A DNA stretch of 64,000 nt from JACOTV01 sp964579395 (GTDB lineage: Bacteria > Patescibacteriota > Microgenomatia > UBA1406 > GWC2-37-13), in contig CAZOFT010000005.1 in the NCBI GenBank assembly GCA_964579395.1, positions 1 to 64,000 on the forward strand, given 5' to 3'. Shown here in pieces: positions 33,043 to 41,775 of this stretch (position 1 is the first letter of the stretch; the number at the start of each line of letters is the position of its first letter). A program made the translations under genes and the position numbers. The notes under the pieces are model-generated. The model searched no databases. It worked only from the letters and a program-made list of their open reading frames with translations, and had not been told where the DNA came from.

Positions 33043-34293
33043 ATGATGTATCAGCTTAAACGACGATTTCAGGCGCTCATCAACGTATATCACCGTATGA
33101 AGGCGATAGTGGCACGGGCGTATTTTGGCAACCCGAGCCGCCGCCTCAAGGTCATCGGTGTCACAGGAACTGATGGAAAGACCACGACAACACACATCAT
33201 TTACCATATTCTTACCGGCTGTGGATATAAGGCATCGATGATGTCTACCGTCTATGCCAGAATCGGAGACACGGAGTATGACACAGGCTTACATATGACA
33301 ACGCCTGATGTCTGGCAGGTGCAGAAGCTGCTGAAAAAAGCGGCAGACCATGGTGATGAATATTTCGTCATGGAAACCACATCGCACGCGTTTGATCAGG
33401 GTAGAAATGCGGGTATTCGCTACGAGCTGGGAGCTGTCACTAATATTACCCATGAACACCTGGATTATCATCATACGTATGAAGCATATGTGCAGGCGAA
33501 GGCAAAGCTGATCGCGCAGTCGCGCCTGACCTTGATTAATCGTGATGATGACTCCTATTCGTCTTTGATGCAGTATCAGCATACCGGGGAGATCAAAACC
33601 TACGGGCTTGTGCAAAAAGCGGATTACCAACTTGATATTGCCAAAACGATTAAAAAGGACCTGCCGACATACAATAACTACAATTATCTGGCTGCGTACT
33701 CGATCTGTCGTGAGCTTGGGCTTCAAGACAAAGAGATTCTGGCCGCTCTGAAGACATTTACCTTGCCTAAGGGACGCCTGGAAGTTGCCTATTCCGGGCC
33801 GTTTGCGGTGATAGTTGACTTTGCACACACCCCTCATTCGATCGCGCAGGTACTTGCCTATTTGCGTGAAAAAACAGAAGGGCGTCTGATTCATGTGTTT
33901 GGTTCTGCGGGACTTCGTGATGCAAAAAAACGCCCGCTTATGGGCTACAACAGTGCACAGTACGCGGACGTGATTGTCATAACTGAAGAGGATTATCGTA
34001 CCGAAGACCCTCAAGCGATAGCAGATGAAATTGCCGAAGGTGTTGAGAAAAACGGATTGCACAAAGTGGCAGAGGCGGATCTGCACGATGCACATATGCG
34101 TGGCTATATGGTGGAGTCTGATCGCAAGCGCGCTATTGCCTGCGCTGTCTCTTTTGCACATCCGGGCGACATTGTGGTCTGTACGGGAAAAAGTCATGAA
34201 AAAAGCCTATGTCGCGGCACGAAAGAATATGATTGGGATGAGTTTGCGGCAGTGCAGCAGGCGCTCGGGTCGGGGAAATCAAAAACCACATAA
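33043..34293 (+). CDS. murE: MurE-type UDP-MurNAc-peptide ligase, truncated at N-terminus
   Basis: MurE adds the third residue to the peptidoglycan stem peptide. The P-loop VTGTDGKTTTTHI lies near residue 41, followed by TTPDVWQVQKLL, METTSHAFDQGR, TNITHEHLDYHHTYEAY and NYNYLAAYSICRELG. At 416 residues it lacks the N-terminal UDP-MurNAc-binding domain of about 90 residues that standard MurE carries, starting instead almost at the ATPase. The amino-acid-specificity motif DNPR, diagnostic for meso-DAP, is replaced by EDYR in ITEEDYRTEDP, so the third residue cannot be assigned. Two adjacent ATGs (33043 and 33046) are possible starts; the -10 box favours either. Confidence 0.9.
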   Translation: MMYQLKRRFQALINVYHRMKAIVARAYFGNPSRRLKVIGVTGTDGKTTTTHIIYHILTGCGYKASMMSTVYARIGDTEYDTGLHMTTPDVWQVQKLLKKAADHGDEYFVMETTSHAFDQGRNAGIRYELGAVTNITHEHLDYHHTYEAYVQAKAKLIAQSRLTLINRDDDSYSSLMQYQHTGEIKTYGLVQKADYQLDIAKTIKKDLPTYNNYNYLAAYSICRELGLQDKEILAALKTFTLPKGRLEVAYSGPFAVIVDFAHTPHSIAQVLAYLREKTEGRLIHVFGSAGLRDAKKRPLMGYNSAQYADVIVITEEDYRTEDPQAIADEIAEGVEKNGLHKVAEADLHDAHMRGYMVESDRKRAIACAVSFAHPGDIVVCTGKSHEKSLCRGTKEYDWDEFAAVQQALGSGKSKTT

Positions 34294-34347
34294 GTATCCT
34301 TTTGCTGGACAATCGATCCTCGAGCCTTCATACTTTTATATACATAT

Positions 34348-35742
34348 ATGAACTACACAAACGTTTTCATTATCGGTATCAAAGGAGTTGCTATGGTTCA
34401 CATTGCTACCATGCTTAAGGCGATGGGGGTCACGGTGCAGGGCGTTGACGTGGGTGACACATACATCACTGATCACTTGCTCACTGCTGCGGGTATCACG
34501 GTACACACGACGTTTGATATGGTTCTCCCTGAAGGAGTCGATTTAGTGCTGTATAGCGCATCTCATCAAGGTGCGCACAATCCGCTTGTCGCTCAGGCAA
34601 AACAAAAAGGAGTTCAAGTCGTATCGCAAGCTGCATTTTTGGGTGAGTTTATGCAGGTGTTTACCAATCGTCTGGCGGTGTGCGGTTGCCACGGTAAAAC
34701 AACCACCTCCTCACTGCTCGCATATGCGCTTCTTCGTATGGATACCAATCCCAGTTACCTGATCGGCTCCTCCGGCTTTAATGGGTATGATGGCGGCAGC
34801 TACAACGGGAAAGAATGGTTTGTTATTGAGGCAGATGAGTATGGTGTGCACCCTCCACATGATATCACCCCCAAATTCCACCTGCTTCACCCCACGGCCA
34901 CACTCTGCTTGAATATCGATTTTGATCATCCCGATGTGTACCGTGATCTGGCGCATGTGAAGTCTGCTTATCGCACTTTTTTGAAAAAAGCGCAGACGAC
35001 TGTGGTCTGCGGTGATGATCCGACTCTCGCATCGTATGCCAAAAAAAATACGGCCGCCGTCACGTATGGACTCCTGCCACACAACAACTACCGCATCGTA
35101 AACTATGAAACAACTAAAGACGGCATTTCATTTGATCTCTTGCATGGTGAGGACATTCATCTGGATTTTCAGACGGGACTCTTTGGCGAGAAAAATATTC
35201 TCAATGCCGCAGGAGTAGTGACGCTTCTTATGAATCTGGGATTTGCGCCGGATGCCATCAGGCAAGCACTCATTGGCTTTACCGGTCCCAAGCGCCGCAT
35301 GGAGGTGATTACCGCATCTGATGAGTTGGTGGTATTAGATGATTACGCCCATCACCCGGATGAGATTCGCGCGGTGATTCAGGCTCTTCGCAAGCGCTAT
35401 GAGGACAGACGGCTGGTGGTGTTGTTTCAGCCGCATACGTTCAGTCGAACACAGGCTTTGGTCGAAGAGTTTGCCCGCGCCCTCTCGGCCGCTGATCTGG
35501 CATGTGTGGCGCCGATTTTCCCCTCTGCCCGCGAAGACTCCAGCCGATTTCATGTCACGTCCTATGACATTGAGGCCAAAGCCCGCGCCGCTGGGCAAGA
35601 GCATGTGGTGGCATTTGCCTCGACGAATGCGCTCGTGGAGCATGTGCGCGCACAAATCAAGCCGGGTGACGTGGTCTGCACGATGGGTGCAGGCGACATC
35701 TATGGGGTAGCAGATGATATAATGCAGCACGCCCGTGCGTAA
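34348..35742 (+). CDS. murC: UDP-N-acetylmuramate-amino acid ligase MurC
   Basis: MurC adds the first stem-peptide residue (usually L-Ala) to UDP-MurNAc. Its 464 residues contain the Rossmann-like start FIIGIKGVAMVHIATMLKAMG, where GIGGxGM is usual and GIKGVAM is seen. The P-loop is CGCHGKTTTSSLLAY, followed by EADEYGVHPPHDITP, NIDFDHPDVYRDL, KNILNAAGVVTLL and DDYAHHPDEIRAVIQALR, the last being the MurC signature. The ATG at 34348 lies 54 bases after murE. Together with MurE it is the only Mur ligase here: MurD and MurF are absent from the cluster. Confidence 0.94.
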   Translation: MNYTNVFIIGIKGVAMVHIATMLKAMGVTVQGVDVGDTYITDHLLTAAGITVHTTFDMVLPEGVDLVLYSASHQGAHNPLVAQAKQKGVQVVSQAAFLGEFMQVFTNRLAVCGCHGKTTTSSLLAYALLRMDTNPSYLIGSSGFNGYDGGSYNGKEWFVIEADEYGVHPPHDITPKFHLLHPTATLCLNIDFDHPDVYRDLAHVKSAYRTFLKKAQTTVVCGDDPTLASYAKKNTAAVTYGLLPHNNYRIVNYETTKDGISFDLLHGEDIHLDFQTGLFGEKNILNAAGVVTLLMNLGFAPDAIRQALIGFTGPKRRMEVITASDELVVLDDYAHHPDEIRAVIQALRKRYEDRRLVVLFQPHTFSRTQALVEEFARALSAADLACVAPIFPSAREDSSRFHVTSYDIEAKARAAGQEHVVAFASTNALVEHVRAQIKPGDVVCTMGAGDIYGVADDIMQHARA

Positions 35743-35760
35743 CGGCAGTTTTTCAAACGT

Positions 35761-36672
35761 ATGATTCAACCGATTGCTCACAAAGACATCACGGTACTCA
35801 CGACCATGAAAACCATGGTGATTGCGGACTGGTTTGTAGAGGCAACTACTCCCGAAGAGATCCAAGAGGCCATAGCGTTTGCCCGTGAAAAAGAGCTTCC
35901 GTACCTGTTGTTGGGTGGCGGCTCAAACACCGTTATTGTGAAATCACCCTTGCATGCGGTTGTAATTAAAAACCGCTTTCAGTCGATGGAGGTGGTTGCC
36001 GATACCGATGACACGGTGGATGTGAAAGTAGGTTCCGGCACGATTCTGTCCCAGTTGATTCGGTTTTGTACCGAGCATGGGTATAGCGGGTTGGAATTCC
36101 ACCGCGGGCTGCCCGGCAGTGTGGGTGGCGCCATTTACATGAACTCCAAGTGGACCAAGCCGACTTGTTATGTGGGAGATCCGGTTGTGGCCGCGACTCT
36201 GCTTACTCCAAGTGGCGAGGTAAAAACAGTCGATCGTGATTACTTTCAGTTTGCGTATGATTACAGCATACTGCATGAGACCAAAGAGATTTTGCTTGAT
36301 GTGACATTTCGTCTGAAAAAGGATGATCCTGCTGCCATTGAACAACGCTCTAAAGACGCGCTTGATCATCGTGCTGCGACGCAACCCAAAGGTACGCACA
36401 CGTGTGGTTGTATGTTTCAGAACATTTCCCAGGCAGAAGCGGATCAAATCGGCGCGCCATCGTTGTCTGCCGGTCGCTTGATCGACTTGGCCGGTATGAA
36501 AGGGCAGCGCGTGGGATCATTTGTAGTCTCTGATCAACATGCGAATTTCATCCTTGATGATGAAGGGCAGGGAAAACCTGAAGATTTGTTGGAGCTGATT
36601 GCCCGCGTCAAAGAAGCGGTGCGGCAGTCAAGCGGACTGACACTTCGTGAGGAAGTTGTTGTTATTTCATAA
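35761..36672 (+). CDS. murB: UDP-N-acetylenolpyruvoylglucosamine reductase MurB
   Basis: MurB is the FAD enzyme that reduces enolpyruvyl-UDP-GlcNAc to UDP-MurNAc. Visible motifs are LLLGGGSNTVI (FAD pyrophosphate), GLPGSVGGAIYMN, DYSILH and a C-terminal LIDLAGMKGQRVGSFVVSDQHANFI. The proton-donor Ser of the usual G-S-x-F-K-N motif is Cys217 here (CGCMFQN), a substitution known in part of the family. The final Glu is probably in TLREEVVVI. The 303-residue length is that of a type II-like MurB without the extra C-terminal insert. It follows murC by 18 bases. The first start, ATG 35761, is kept since no -10 selects another. Confidence 0.92.
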   Translation: MIQPIAHKDITVLTTMKTMVIADWFVEATTPEEIQEAIAFAREKELPYLLLGGGSNTVIVKSPLHAVVIKNRFQSMEVVADTDDTVDVKVGSGTILSQLIRFCTEHGYSGLEFHRGLPGSVGGAIYMNSKWTKPTCYVGDPVVAATLLTPSGEVKTVDRDYFQFAYDYSILHETKEILLDVTFRLKKDDPAAIEQRSKDALDHRAATQPKGTHTCGCMFQNISQAEADQIGAPSLSAGRLIDLAGMKGQRVGSFVVSDQHANFILDDEGQGKPEDLLELIARVKEAVRQSSGLTLREEVVVIS

Positions 36673-36683
36673 TTTCAGTAGCT

Positions 36684-38006
36684 ATGGAAGATGCATTTGT
36701 AATACAAGGCGGGAGCAAGATCGAGGGCGAAATCGCCCTTGCCGGGTCTAAAAACATTGCACTCAAGGTGCTCATTGCTGCGATGCTTGTGGATGGGGAA
36801 GTGGTGATCCGCAACGTTCCGCGCATCGGGGATGTGGAGGAGCTTCTTCACCTGATGCAGCTTCTCGGTGTGGCAATAAGTTGGGATAGTGAGCACACCA
36901 TTCGGATTGACTCCAGACAGATGAGTGAGAGTGAAGTTGATCTGCTGCATGGCTCAAAAATCCGCGTGTCATTTCTCTTGTTTGCGCCGCTTTTGCAGCG
37001 ATTCGGTCAGTGTCGTATACCGAATCCGGGTGGATGTCGTTTGGGTGCGCGTTCCATCGATCGTATTGTTGAGGGACTTGTGCAGCTGGGGGCAGAAGTA
37101 GAATATGAGTCAGACACCGGTTTCTACGATGCACGGCTTGCCGCAAAACCGCGCGGCACCTACCGATTTGCCAAGCCGTCACACACCGGAACTGAGTTGT
37201 TGATCATGTTTGCGACGTTGGGTGAGGATGAGGTAGTGATTGAAAACGCCGCGCTTGAGCCGGAGATTGATGAGCTTATTGCCTTTTTAACTCACTGCGG
37301 CGCACGTATTCACCGCGAGGGTGCCCGCATCGCAGTCAAAGGAGTCAGTCGGCTGCAGCAGGCGCAGGAATATGCCGTGGCACCTGATCGAAATGAAGCA
37401 GTTACCTATGCCACTCTGGCTATTGCCTCAGGCGGGAGTATTCACCTGACTAATATCACCGAAGACCAGTTCCCGTCGTTTGTCGAAGCGATACGGCGTA
37501 CATCGAGTGTGGTCGAAGCGCGAGGTGAAGGAATTTATTTCAAAGCACCTGAAGTGATCGAGCCGGTAAGTATCGTGACCCAGGTGCACCCGGGTTTTAT
37601 GACCGATTGGCAGCCCAACTGGGCGGTACTGATGACACAAGCCAAAGGCACCAGCACCATTCATGAAACCATCTTTGAAAATCGATTTGCCTATGTGGAG
37701 GAATTGCTCAAACTGGGAGCAGACATCAACTACTACCAGCCGGTCGTGGACAATCCTCGTGATGTGTATCAATTCAGTTACAACCCTGATGATATTTATC
37801 TGCAGGCGATTGAGATTCGCGGTCCCACTGAACTGCATGGCGGTGCGCTGCAAGTGCATGATCTTCGTGCAGGCGCAACACTTCTGATCGGCGCATTGAT
37901 TGCACAGGGAGAATCTGTTATCACCAATATCCAAACGTTGGATCGCGGATATGAGGCGATCGAGAAGAAAGTAAATGCACTTGGTGGACATGTAAAACGT
38001 GTCTGA
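36684..38006 (+). CDS. murA: UDP-N-acetylglucosamine 1-carboxyvinyltransferase MurA
   Basis: MurA transfers enolpyruvate from PEP to UDP-GlcNAc, the first committed step of peptidoglycan synthesis. At 440 residues it is full length with two inside-out alpha/beta domains. Substrate residues Lys-Asn in AGSKNIALKVL and the catalytic cysteine in PNPGGCRLGARSIDRI are kept, so the protein has the residue that fosfomycin alkylates. Further motifs are TGTELLIMFATL, PDRNEAVTYATLAIASGG and HGGALQVHDLRAGATLLIGALIA. The ATG at 36684 lies 11 bases after murB. It is unusual only in being so far inside the dcw cluster, next to murB. Confidence 0.95.
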   Translation: MEDAFVIQGGSKIEGEIALAGSKNIALKVLIAAMLVDGEVVIRNVPRIGDVEELLHLMQLLGVAISWDSEHTIRIDSRQMSESEVDLLHGSKIRVSFLLFAPLLQRFGQCRIPNPGGCRLGARSIDRIVEGLVQLGAEVEYESDTGFYDARLAAKPRGTYRFAKPSHTGTELLIMFATLGEDEVVIENAALEPEIDELIAFLTHCGARIHREGARIAVKGVSRLQQAQEYAVAPDRNEAVTYATLAIASGGSIHLTNITEDQFPSFVEAIRRTSSVVEARGEGIYFKAPEVIEPVSIVTQVHPGFMTDWQPNWAVLMTQAKGTSTIHETIFENRFAYVEELLKLGADINYYQPVVDNPRDVYQFSYNPDDIYLQAIEIRGPTELHGGALQVHDLRAGATLLIGALIAQGESVITNIQTLDRGYEAIEKKVNALGGHVKRV

Positions 38007-38012
38007 CTCTGG

Positions 38013-38018
38013 TAGTAT
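38013..38018 (+). promoter_or_regulatory. -10 box before dgkA
   Basis: TAGTAT ends exactly 8 bases before the dgkA ATG at 38027, the common leaderless spacing in this window. No clear -35 box is present. Confidence 0.45.
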
Positions 38019-38026
38019 GTTTATAT

Positions 38027-38389
38027 ATGCTTAAGAAACATTCACTCTCGATAAAGTACGCGTATGAAGGAATGGTCTGGGCATTTCGGACGCAGGCAAA
38101 CTACCGCATACATTTTTTTCTCTCGATTGTCGCAGTGCTTGCGAGTTATTTTTTTCAGATCAGTTACGTAGAGTTTCTCATCATCGTGCTGATGATTTTT
38201 ATCGGCATTATGGTCGAAGCGCTCAACACCGCAATAGAACAGACAACTGATGCGATTGATAAGCAATGGCGTGAGGATATCAAGATTGCAAAAGATGTGG
38301 CTGCAGCTGCCATGCTCATCTTTTCCTTCGGCGCACTTCTTATTGCATCGCTGATTTTTGTCCCGTATATAGTGCGGTATATCAACTAA
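38027..38389 (+). CDS. dgkA: Diacylglycerol/undecaprenol kinase family protein
   Basis: This small membrane kinase of the DgkA/UdpK family has 120 residues. The amphipathic N-terminal surface helix (SIKYAYEGMVWAFRTQANYRIH) precedes three transmembrane helices, and the active-site segments EALNTAIEQTTDAID and KIAKDVAAAAMLI are intact. In Gram-positive bacteria this family phosphorylates undecaprenol to recycle the lipid carrier for wall synthesis. Its place between murA and mraY favours undecaprenol over diacylglycerol as substrate, which is inference from context. The stop is 12 bases before mraY. Confidence 0.92.
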   Translation: MLKKHSLSIKYAYEGMVWAFRTQANYRIHFFLSIVAVLASYFFQISYVEFLIIVLMIFIGIMVEALNTAIEQTTDAIDKQWREDIKIAKDVAAAAMLIFSFGALLIASLIFVPYIVRYIN

Positions 38390-38401
38390 GAGGTCATTCC
38401 T

Positions 38402-39439
38402 ATGCCGACGTATTTGTTTTCCACGTTCATCTCATTTCTCGTACATGCAGTCCTGATTGTTCCGTTTATTAACTTCCTCTATAAAAATAAAGTTCAGCGA
38501 CAAAAACAGATAACCAAAGACGCGTTTAATCAGAAGACTCCTATTTTTGACACCTACAACCATCATAAAGCAGGAGTTCCCGTCGGCGGCGGTATACTGA
38601 TTATTGCCACCACCCTTGCTTTATACGGATTTTTCTTTTTGCTCATATATTTCTATCGGCAGCAAGTGCTCACGCTCTATCCGTCGGTGTTGTCGGAGGT
38701 GAAGATATTGGTGTTTACTTTTTTGGGCTTCGGGCTTCTGGGATTTTATGATGATCTGACGAAAATATTTTTCTTTAAAAAAGACAACTTTTTCGGGCTG
38801 CGCTTACGACACAAGCTGATACTGGAGATTGTGCTCGCACTTATTATTGCATATTGGTTGTATGCCGAGCTGCGTATTGATTTTATCAATATTCCGTATC
38901 TGGGTCAGTTTTCACTGTCATGGTGGTATGTGCTGTTTGCGGCGTTTGTCATCATCGCCTTTTCCAATGCGGTCAACATCACCGATGGTCTTGACGGATT
39001 GGCTACGGGTGTGCTGATGATCGCCCTCTCGAGTTTTTGGATATATGCCGCGCGTACTTTAGACATTCCGTTATCTCTTTTTATAGGCATTTGGCTCGGG
39101 GGACTGGTGGCCTTTTTGTACTTTAATATTCCGCCTGCACGCATCATGCTGGGTGACTCGGGAGCGCTTGCTTTCGGGGCGGTGTTTGCGGTGATCGGAC
39201 TCATGTTGGGTAAAGCATTCAGTCTTCCCATTATCGGTGGTATTTTTGTGATTGAGATCGGCTCGTCATTCATACAGCTTATGAGCAAGCGATTCCGCCG
39301 GCGCAAAGCATTTACCGCAGCTCCGCTTCATCTTCTTTTGCAGTATCGCGGATGGGAAGAGCCCAAGATCGTCATGCGCTTTTGGCTCCTGTCGATTCTC
39401 TGTGCGGTTGTCGGCCTCATGCTCGCATTCCTTCGCTAA
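38402..39439 (+). CDS. mraY: Phospho-N-acetylmuramoyl-pentapeptide transferase MraY
   Basis: MraY transfers phospho-MurNAc-peptide to undecaprenyl phosphate to make lipid I. The 345-residue protein has about ten helices and the conserved cytoplasmic motifs GVPVGGGILI, LGFYDDLTKI (the DDxxK Asp pair), NAVNITDGLDGLATG and LGDSGALAFGAVFA. The HHH-type motif of MraY (PLHHHF) is PLHLLLQYRGWEEPKIVMRFW, so two of the three histidines are replaced by leucines while the first is kept. This might point to an altered nucleotide-sugar fit or to a WecA-like relative, but the gene order strongly favours MraY. Confidence 0.93.
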   Translation: MPTYLFSTFISFLVHAVLIVPFINFLYKNKVQRQKQITKDAFNQKTPIFDTYNHHKAGVPVGGGILIIATTLALYGFFFLLIYFYRQQVLTLYPSVLSEVKILVFTFLGFGLLGFYDDLTKIFFFKKDNFFGLRLRHKLILEIVLALIIAYWLYAELRIDFINIPYLGQFSLSWWYVLFAAFVIIAFSNAVNITDGLDGLATGVLMIALSSFWIYAARTLDIPLSLFIGIWLGGLVAFLYFNIPPARIMLGDSGALAFGAVFAVIGLMLGKAFSLPIIGGIFVIEIGSSFIQLMSKRFRRRKAFTAAPLHLLLQYRGWEEPKIVMRFWLLSILCAVVGLMLAFLR

Positions 39440-39497
39440 TCGCACCCGTTCCACCATTTGCCTCACGCCTCTTTGACGAGTAGTATATATGGTGCAT

Positions 39498-40649
39498 ATG
39501 CCCAGAAAACGTACCTATGCCCATCGTGCCGATCACGGCCATTTGTATGAGCGCCTTTCTCACGGTGCCCGCGCGCTGCGGCCGTTTCAACTGTATATTA
39601 TCGTGCTTCTTTTGTCTGTCATCGGACTCTTTTTTGTGTTTGAATCATCGTCGGTGCGAAGCATTGATGAGTACGGAAACAGCTTTCACTATTTCAATCT
39701 CCATGCTCTGCGTATTCTGATGGGGTGCGGGTTGATGGTGTTTTTTTCGTTTTTTGATTATCGACGATTTCAACAGCTTGCGTTTTCTGCTATGGTCATC
39801 GCCATCGGTTTGTTGTTTCTGGTTTTGATTCCCGGGATCGGCTCTACAGGTGGTGGTGCACGTAGCTGGATTGAGTTGGGACCACTCAGCTTTCAACCGA
39901 CTGACTTTGCCAAAGTGGCAGTCATCATCTATCTGGCAACCTGGTTTATGAACAAAGAAAAAAAACGATTTGTTCCTTTTGTATCCTTGATGGGGTTTTT
40001 GGTATTTCTTATCATGTTGCAGCCAGACATGGGAACGGCAACTATTATTTTGGGGATAAGTATTGTAATGTATTTTCTGGCAGGTTCTCAGCTGACCTTT
40101 TTGTTTGCACTGGTGCCGGCGATGATTGCGGGGTTTGCCTTGCTTGCGGTTGTCGCGCCATATCGTGTGGCTCGCATCACAGCATTTATGAACCCGAATG
40201 CTGATCCGCAAGGAGTCGGCTATCACATCAATCAGATTTTTATCTCCCTGCATAACGGTGGCATTTTCGGTCGCGGATTTGGCGCGTCAAAGCAGAAATA
40301 CCTGTATTTACCGGAAGCACACACTGACTCTATTTTTGCGATTATCGGAGAAGAGTTTGGATTTATAGGCGCATCGCTTTTAATATTCTTGCTGTTTGTA
40401 TTTTTGTATCGTCTGTATCAGATTACCTACAGCAGCAAAGACCGCTTCGGGATGTTTTTGGGTGGCGGTATTATGGCGTACTTTGCGATTCAGATTATTA
40501 TCAATCTTGGCGGGATGGTTGCACTGATGCCGCTGACCGGCGTGCCACTGCCGTTTGTTTCCTACGGCGGGTCAAATCTCCTGGTGTCATATACATTGGT
40601 CGGCGTGATGGTAAGCATTGCCCGTCATGCCCGTCAGTCGTCGCGCTGA
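39498..40649 (+). CDS. ftsW: Lipid II polymerase FtsW (SEDS family)
   Basis: This SEDS glycosyltransferase polymerises lipid II at the septum with the class B PBP. The protein has about ten helices. SEDS landmarks include GSTGGGARSWIELGPLSFQPTDFAKVAVIIYLA, LQPDMGTATIILGISIVMYFLAG, the extracellular region GRGFGASKQKYLYLPEAHTDSIFAIIGEEFGFIGA and TGVPLPFVSYGGSNLLVSY. ATG 39498 (MPRKRTYAHR) is chosen; an in-frame ATG three codons upstream (39489) is also possible, since a TAGTAT box lies at 39481-39486. The His/Arg-rich cytoplasmic N-terminus is about 25 residues long. Confidence 0.94.
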   Translation: MPRKRTYAHRADHGHLYERLSHGARALRPFQLYIIVLLLSVIGLFFVFESSSVRSIDEYGNSFHYFNLHALRILMGCGLMVFFSFFDYRRFQQLAFSAMVIAIGLLFLVLIPGIGSTGGGARSWIELGPLSFQPTDFAKVAVIIYLATWFMNKEKKRFVPFVSLMGFLVFLIMLQPDMGTATIILGISIVMYFLAGSQLTFLFALVPAMIAGFALLAVVAPYRVARITAFMNPNADPQGVGYHINQIFISLHNGGIFGRGFGASKQKYLYLPEAHTDSIFAIIGEEFGFIGASLLIFLLFVFLYRLYQITYSSKDRFGMFLGGGIMAYFAIQIIINLGGMVALMPLTGVPLPFVSYGGSNLLVSYTLVGVMVSIARHARQSSR

Positions 40650-40667
40650 TCCGGGGGCACTTTCTGG

Positions 40668-40673
40668 TATTAT
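40668..40673 (+). promoter_or_regulatory. -10 box before murG
   Basis: TATTAT ends 7 bases before the murG ATG at 40681 and selects that start over an upstream ATG at 40618 that lies inside ftsW. Confidence 0.55.
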
Positions 40674-40680
40674 AAAAAGC

Positions 40681-41775
40681 ATGAAGATGCTTATAACCGG
40701 TGCGCACCCCGCTCCGGCACTAGCCATGACTGATGAAGTGCTCAAGCACCGCGGAACAAGTGTGGTCTTTGTCGGGCGAAAACATGCGCAAGAAGGCGAC
40801 CCGGCATTCTCATTTGAATATCAAGAGATCCAAAAGCGTCAGAGCGTGCGCTTTATTCATCTTCCTGCCGGGCGTCTGACCCGCAGCCTGACTGCCCGCA
40901 GCATCAAACAGATTCTTCTTATTCCATGGGGGTTTTTGATGGCGCTTATCACTATGGCGCAGGAACGCCCGGATGTGGTGATGTCTTTTGGCGGCTATAT
41001 TGCGCTGCCGATTACAGCTGCTGCGTGGCTTCTTGGTGTGCCCGTATATACGCATGAGCAGACTATTGCGCCGGGCTTGGCCAATGTGTGGATCGGACGA
41101 CTCGCAAAGCGGGTGTTTGTGGCGTTTCCCCAGGCAGCTGATTCGTTTGATCGGCAGAAAACAACAGTCGTTGGTAATCCGGTGCGCGAAGCCGTGTTTA
41201 CAGGAGTTCCGTCACTCGATATCGGTGTCGATCGACCGCTGTTGTTTGTGACGGGTGGGTCGTTGGGCTCACATAGTATTAACGTGCATATTGAAGCGAT
41301 TTTGCCGGAGCTGCTGAAAGAATTTGACATCGTGCATCAGACCGGAGATACGCAGGAGTTTCAGGATTATGAGCGCCTCAGCAAGAAACAGAATGAGCAG
41401 TATAAGGTATATAAGCAAATCTCCACGTTTGATATCGGGCAAATCTATGCCACGGCCAAACTCGTGGTGTCACGAGCCGGAGCCAATACGGTGAGTGAGC
41501 TGTGCGCATTGCATCTACCTTCAGTGCTCATGCCGCTTCCCTGGTCTGCGCGGGGTGAGCAGGAGAAGCATGCGCAGTATCTGCAAGATGAGGGAGTGGC
41601 TTTGATGGTACGCCAAAGTGAGCCAAGCACCACGCTTCTGGCGGCGATTCGTGAAATGCATGGACGAACATTCGATGCGAATGTGTTTGAGCATCTCGAG
41701 CACCTGGGATCACGCACTTGTGCTGCGACTATGTATGAGTTGATTGTCAAGGATCGCGCTGCCGCTGTCACATGA
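40681..41775 (+). CDS. murG: Lipid I GlcNAc transferase MurG, divergent
   Basis: MurG adds GlcNAc to lipid I, forming lipid II. Conserved blocks are SFGGYIALPITAAAWLLGVP, the HEQTIAPGLANVW acceptor region, VVGNPVREAVF, LLFVTGGSLGSHSINVHI, HQTGDTQEFQDYERL and the donor site VVSRAGANTVSELCALHLPSVLMPLP. The N-terminal glycine-rich loop G-G-T-G-G-H is MLITGAHPAPALAM here, keeping His and the following P-A-L-A but losing most of the glycines. The protein has 364 residues. The ATG at 40681 is fixed by the TATTAT box. It overlaps ftsQ by 4 bases. A related GT28 enzyme is possible, but gene order supports MurG. Confidence 0.9.
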   Translation: MKMLITGAHPAPALAMTDEVLKHRGTSVVFVGRKHAQEGDPAFSFEYQEIQKRQSVRFIHLPAGRLTRSLTARSIKQILLIPWGFLMALITMAQERPDVVMSFGGYIALPITAAAWLLGVPVYTHEQTIAPGLANVWIGRLAKRVFVAFPQAADSFDRQKTTVVGNPVREAVFTGVPSLDIGVDRPLLFVTGGSLGSHSINVHIEAILPELLKEFDIVHQTGDTQEFQDYERLSKKQNEQYKVYKQISTFDIGQIYATAKLVVSRAGANTVSELCALHLPSVLMPLPWSARGEQEKHAQYLQDEGVALMVRQSEPSTTLLAAIREMHGRTFDANVFEHLEHLGSRTCAATMYELIVKDRAAAVT

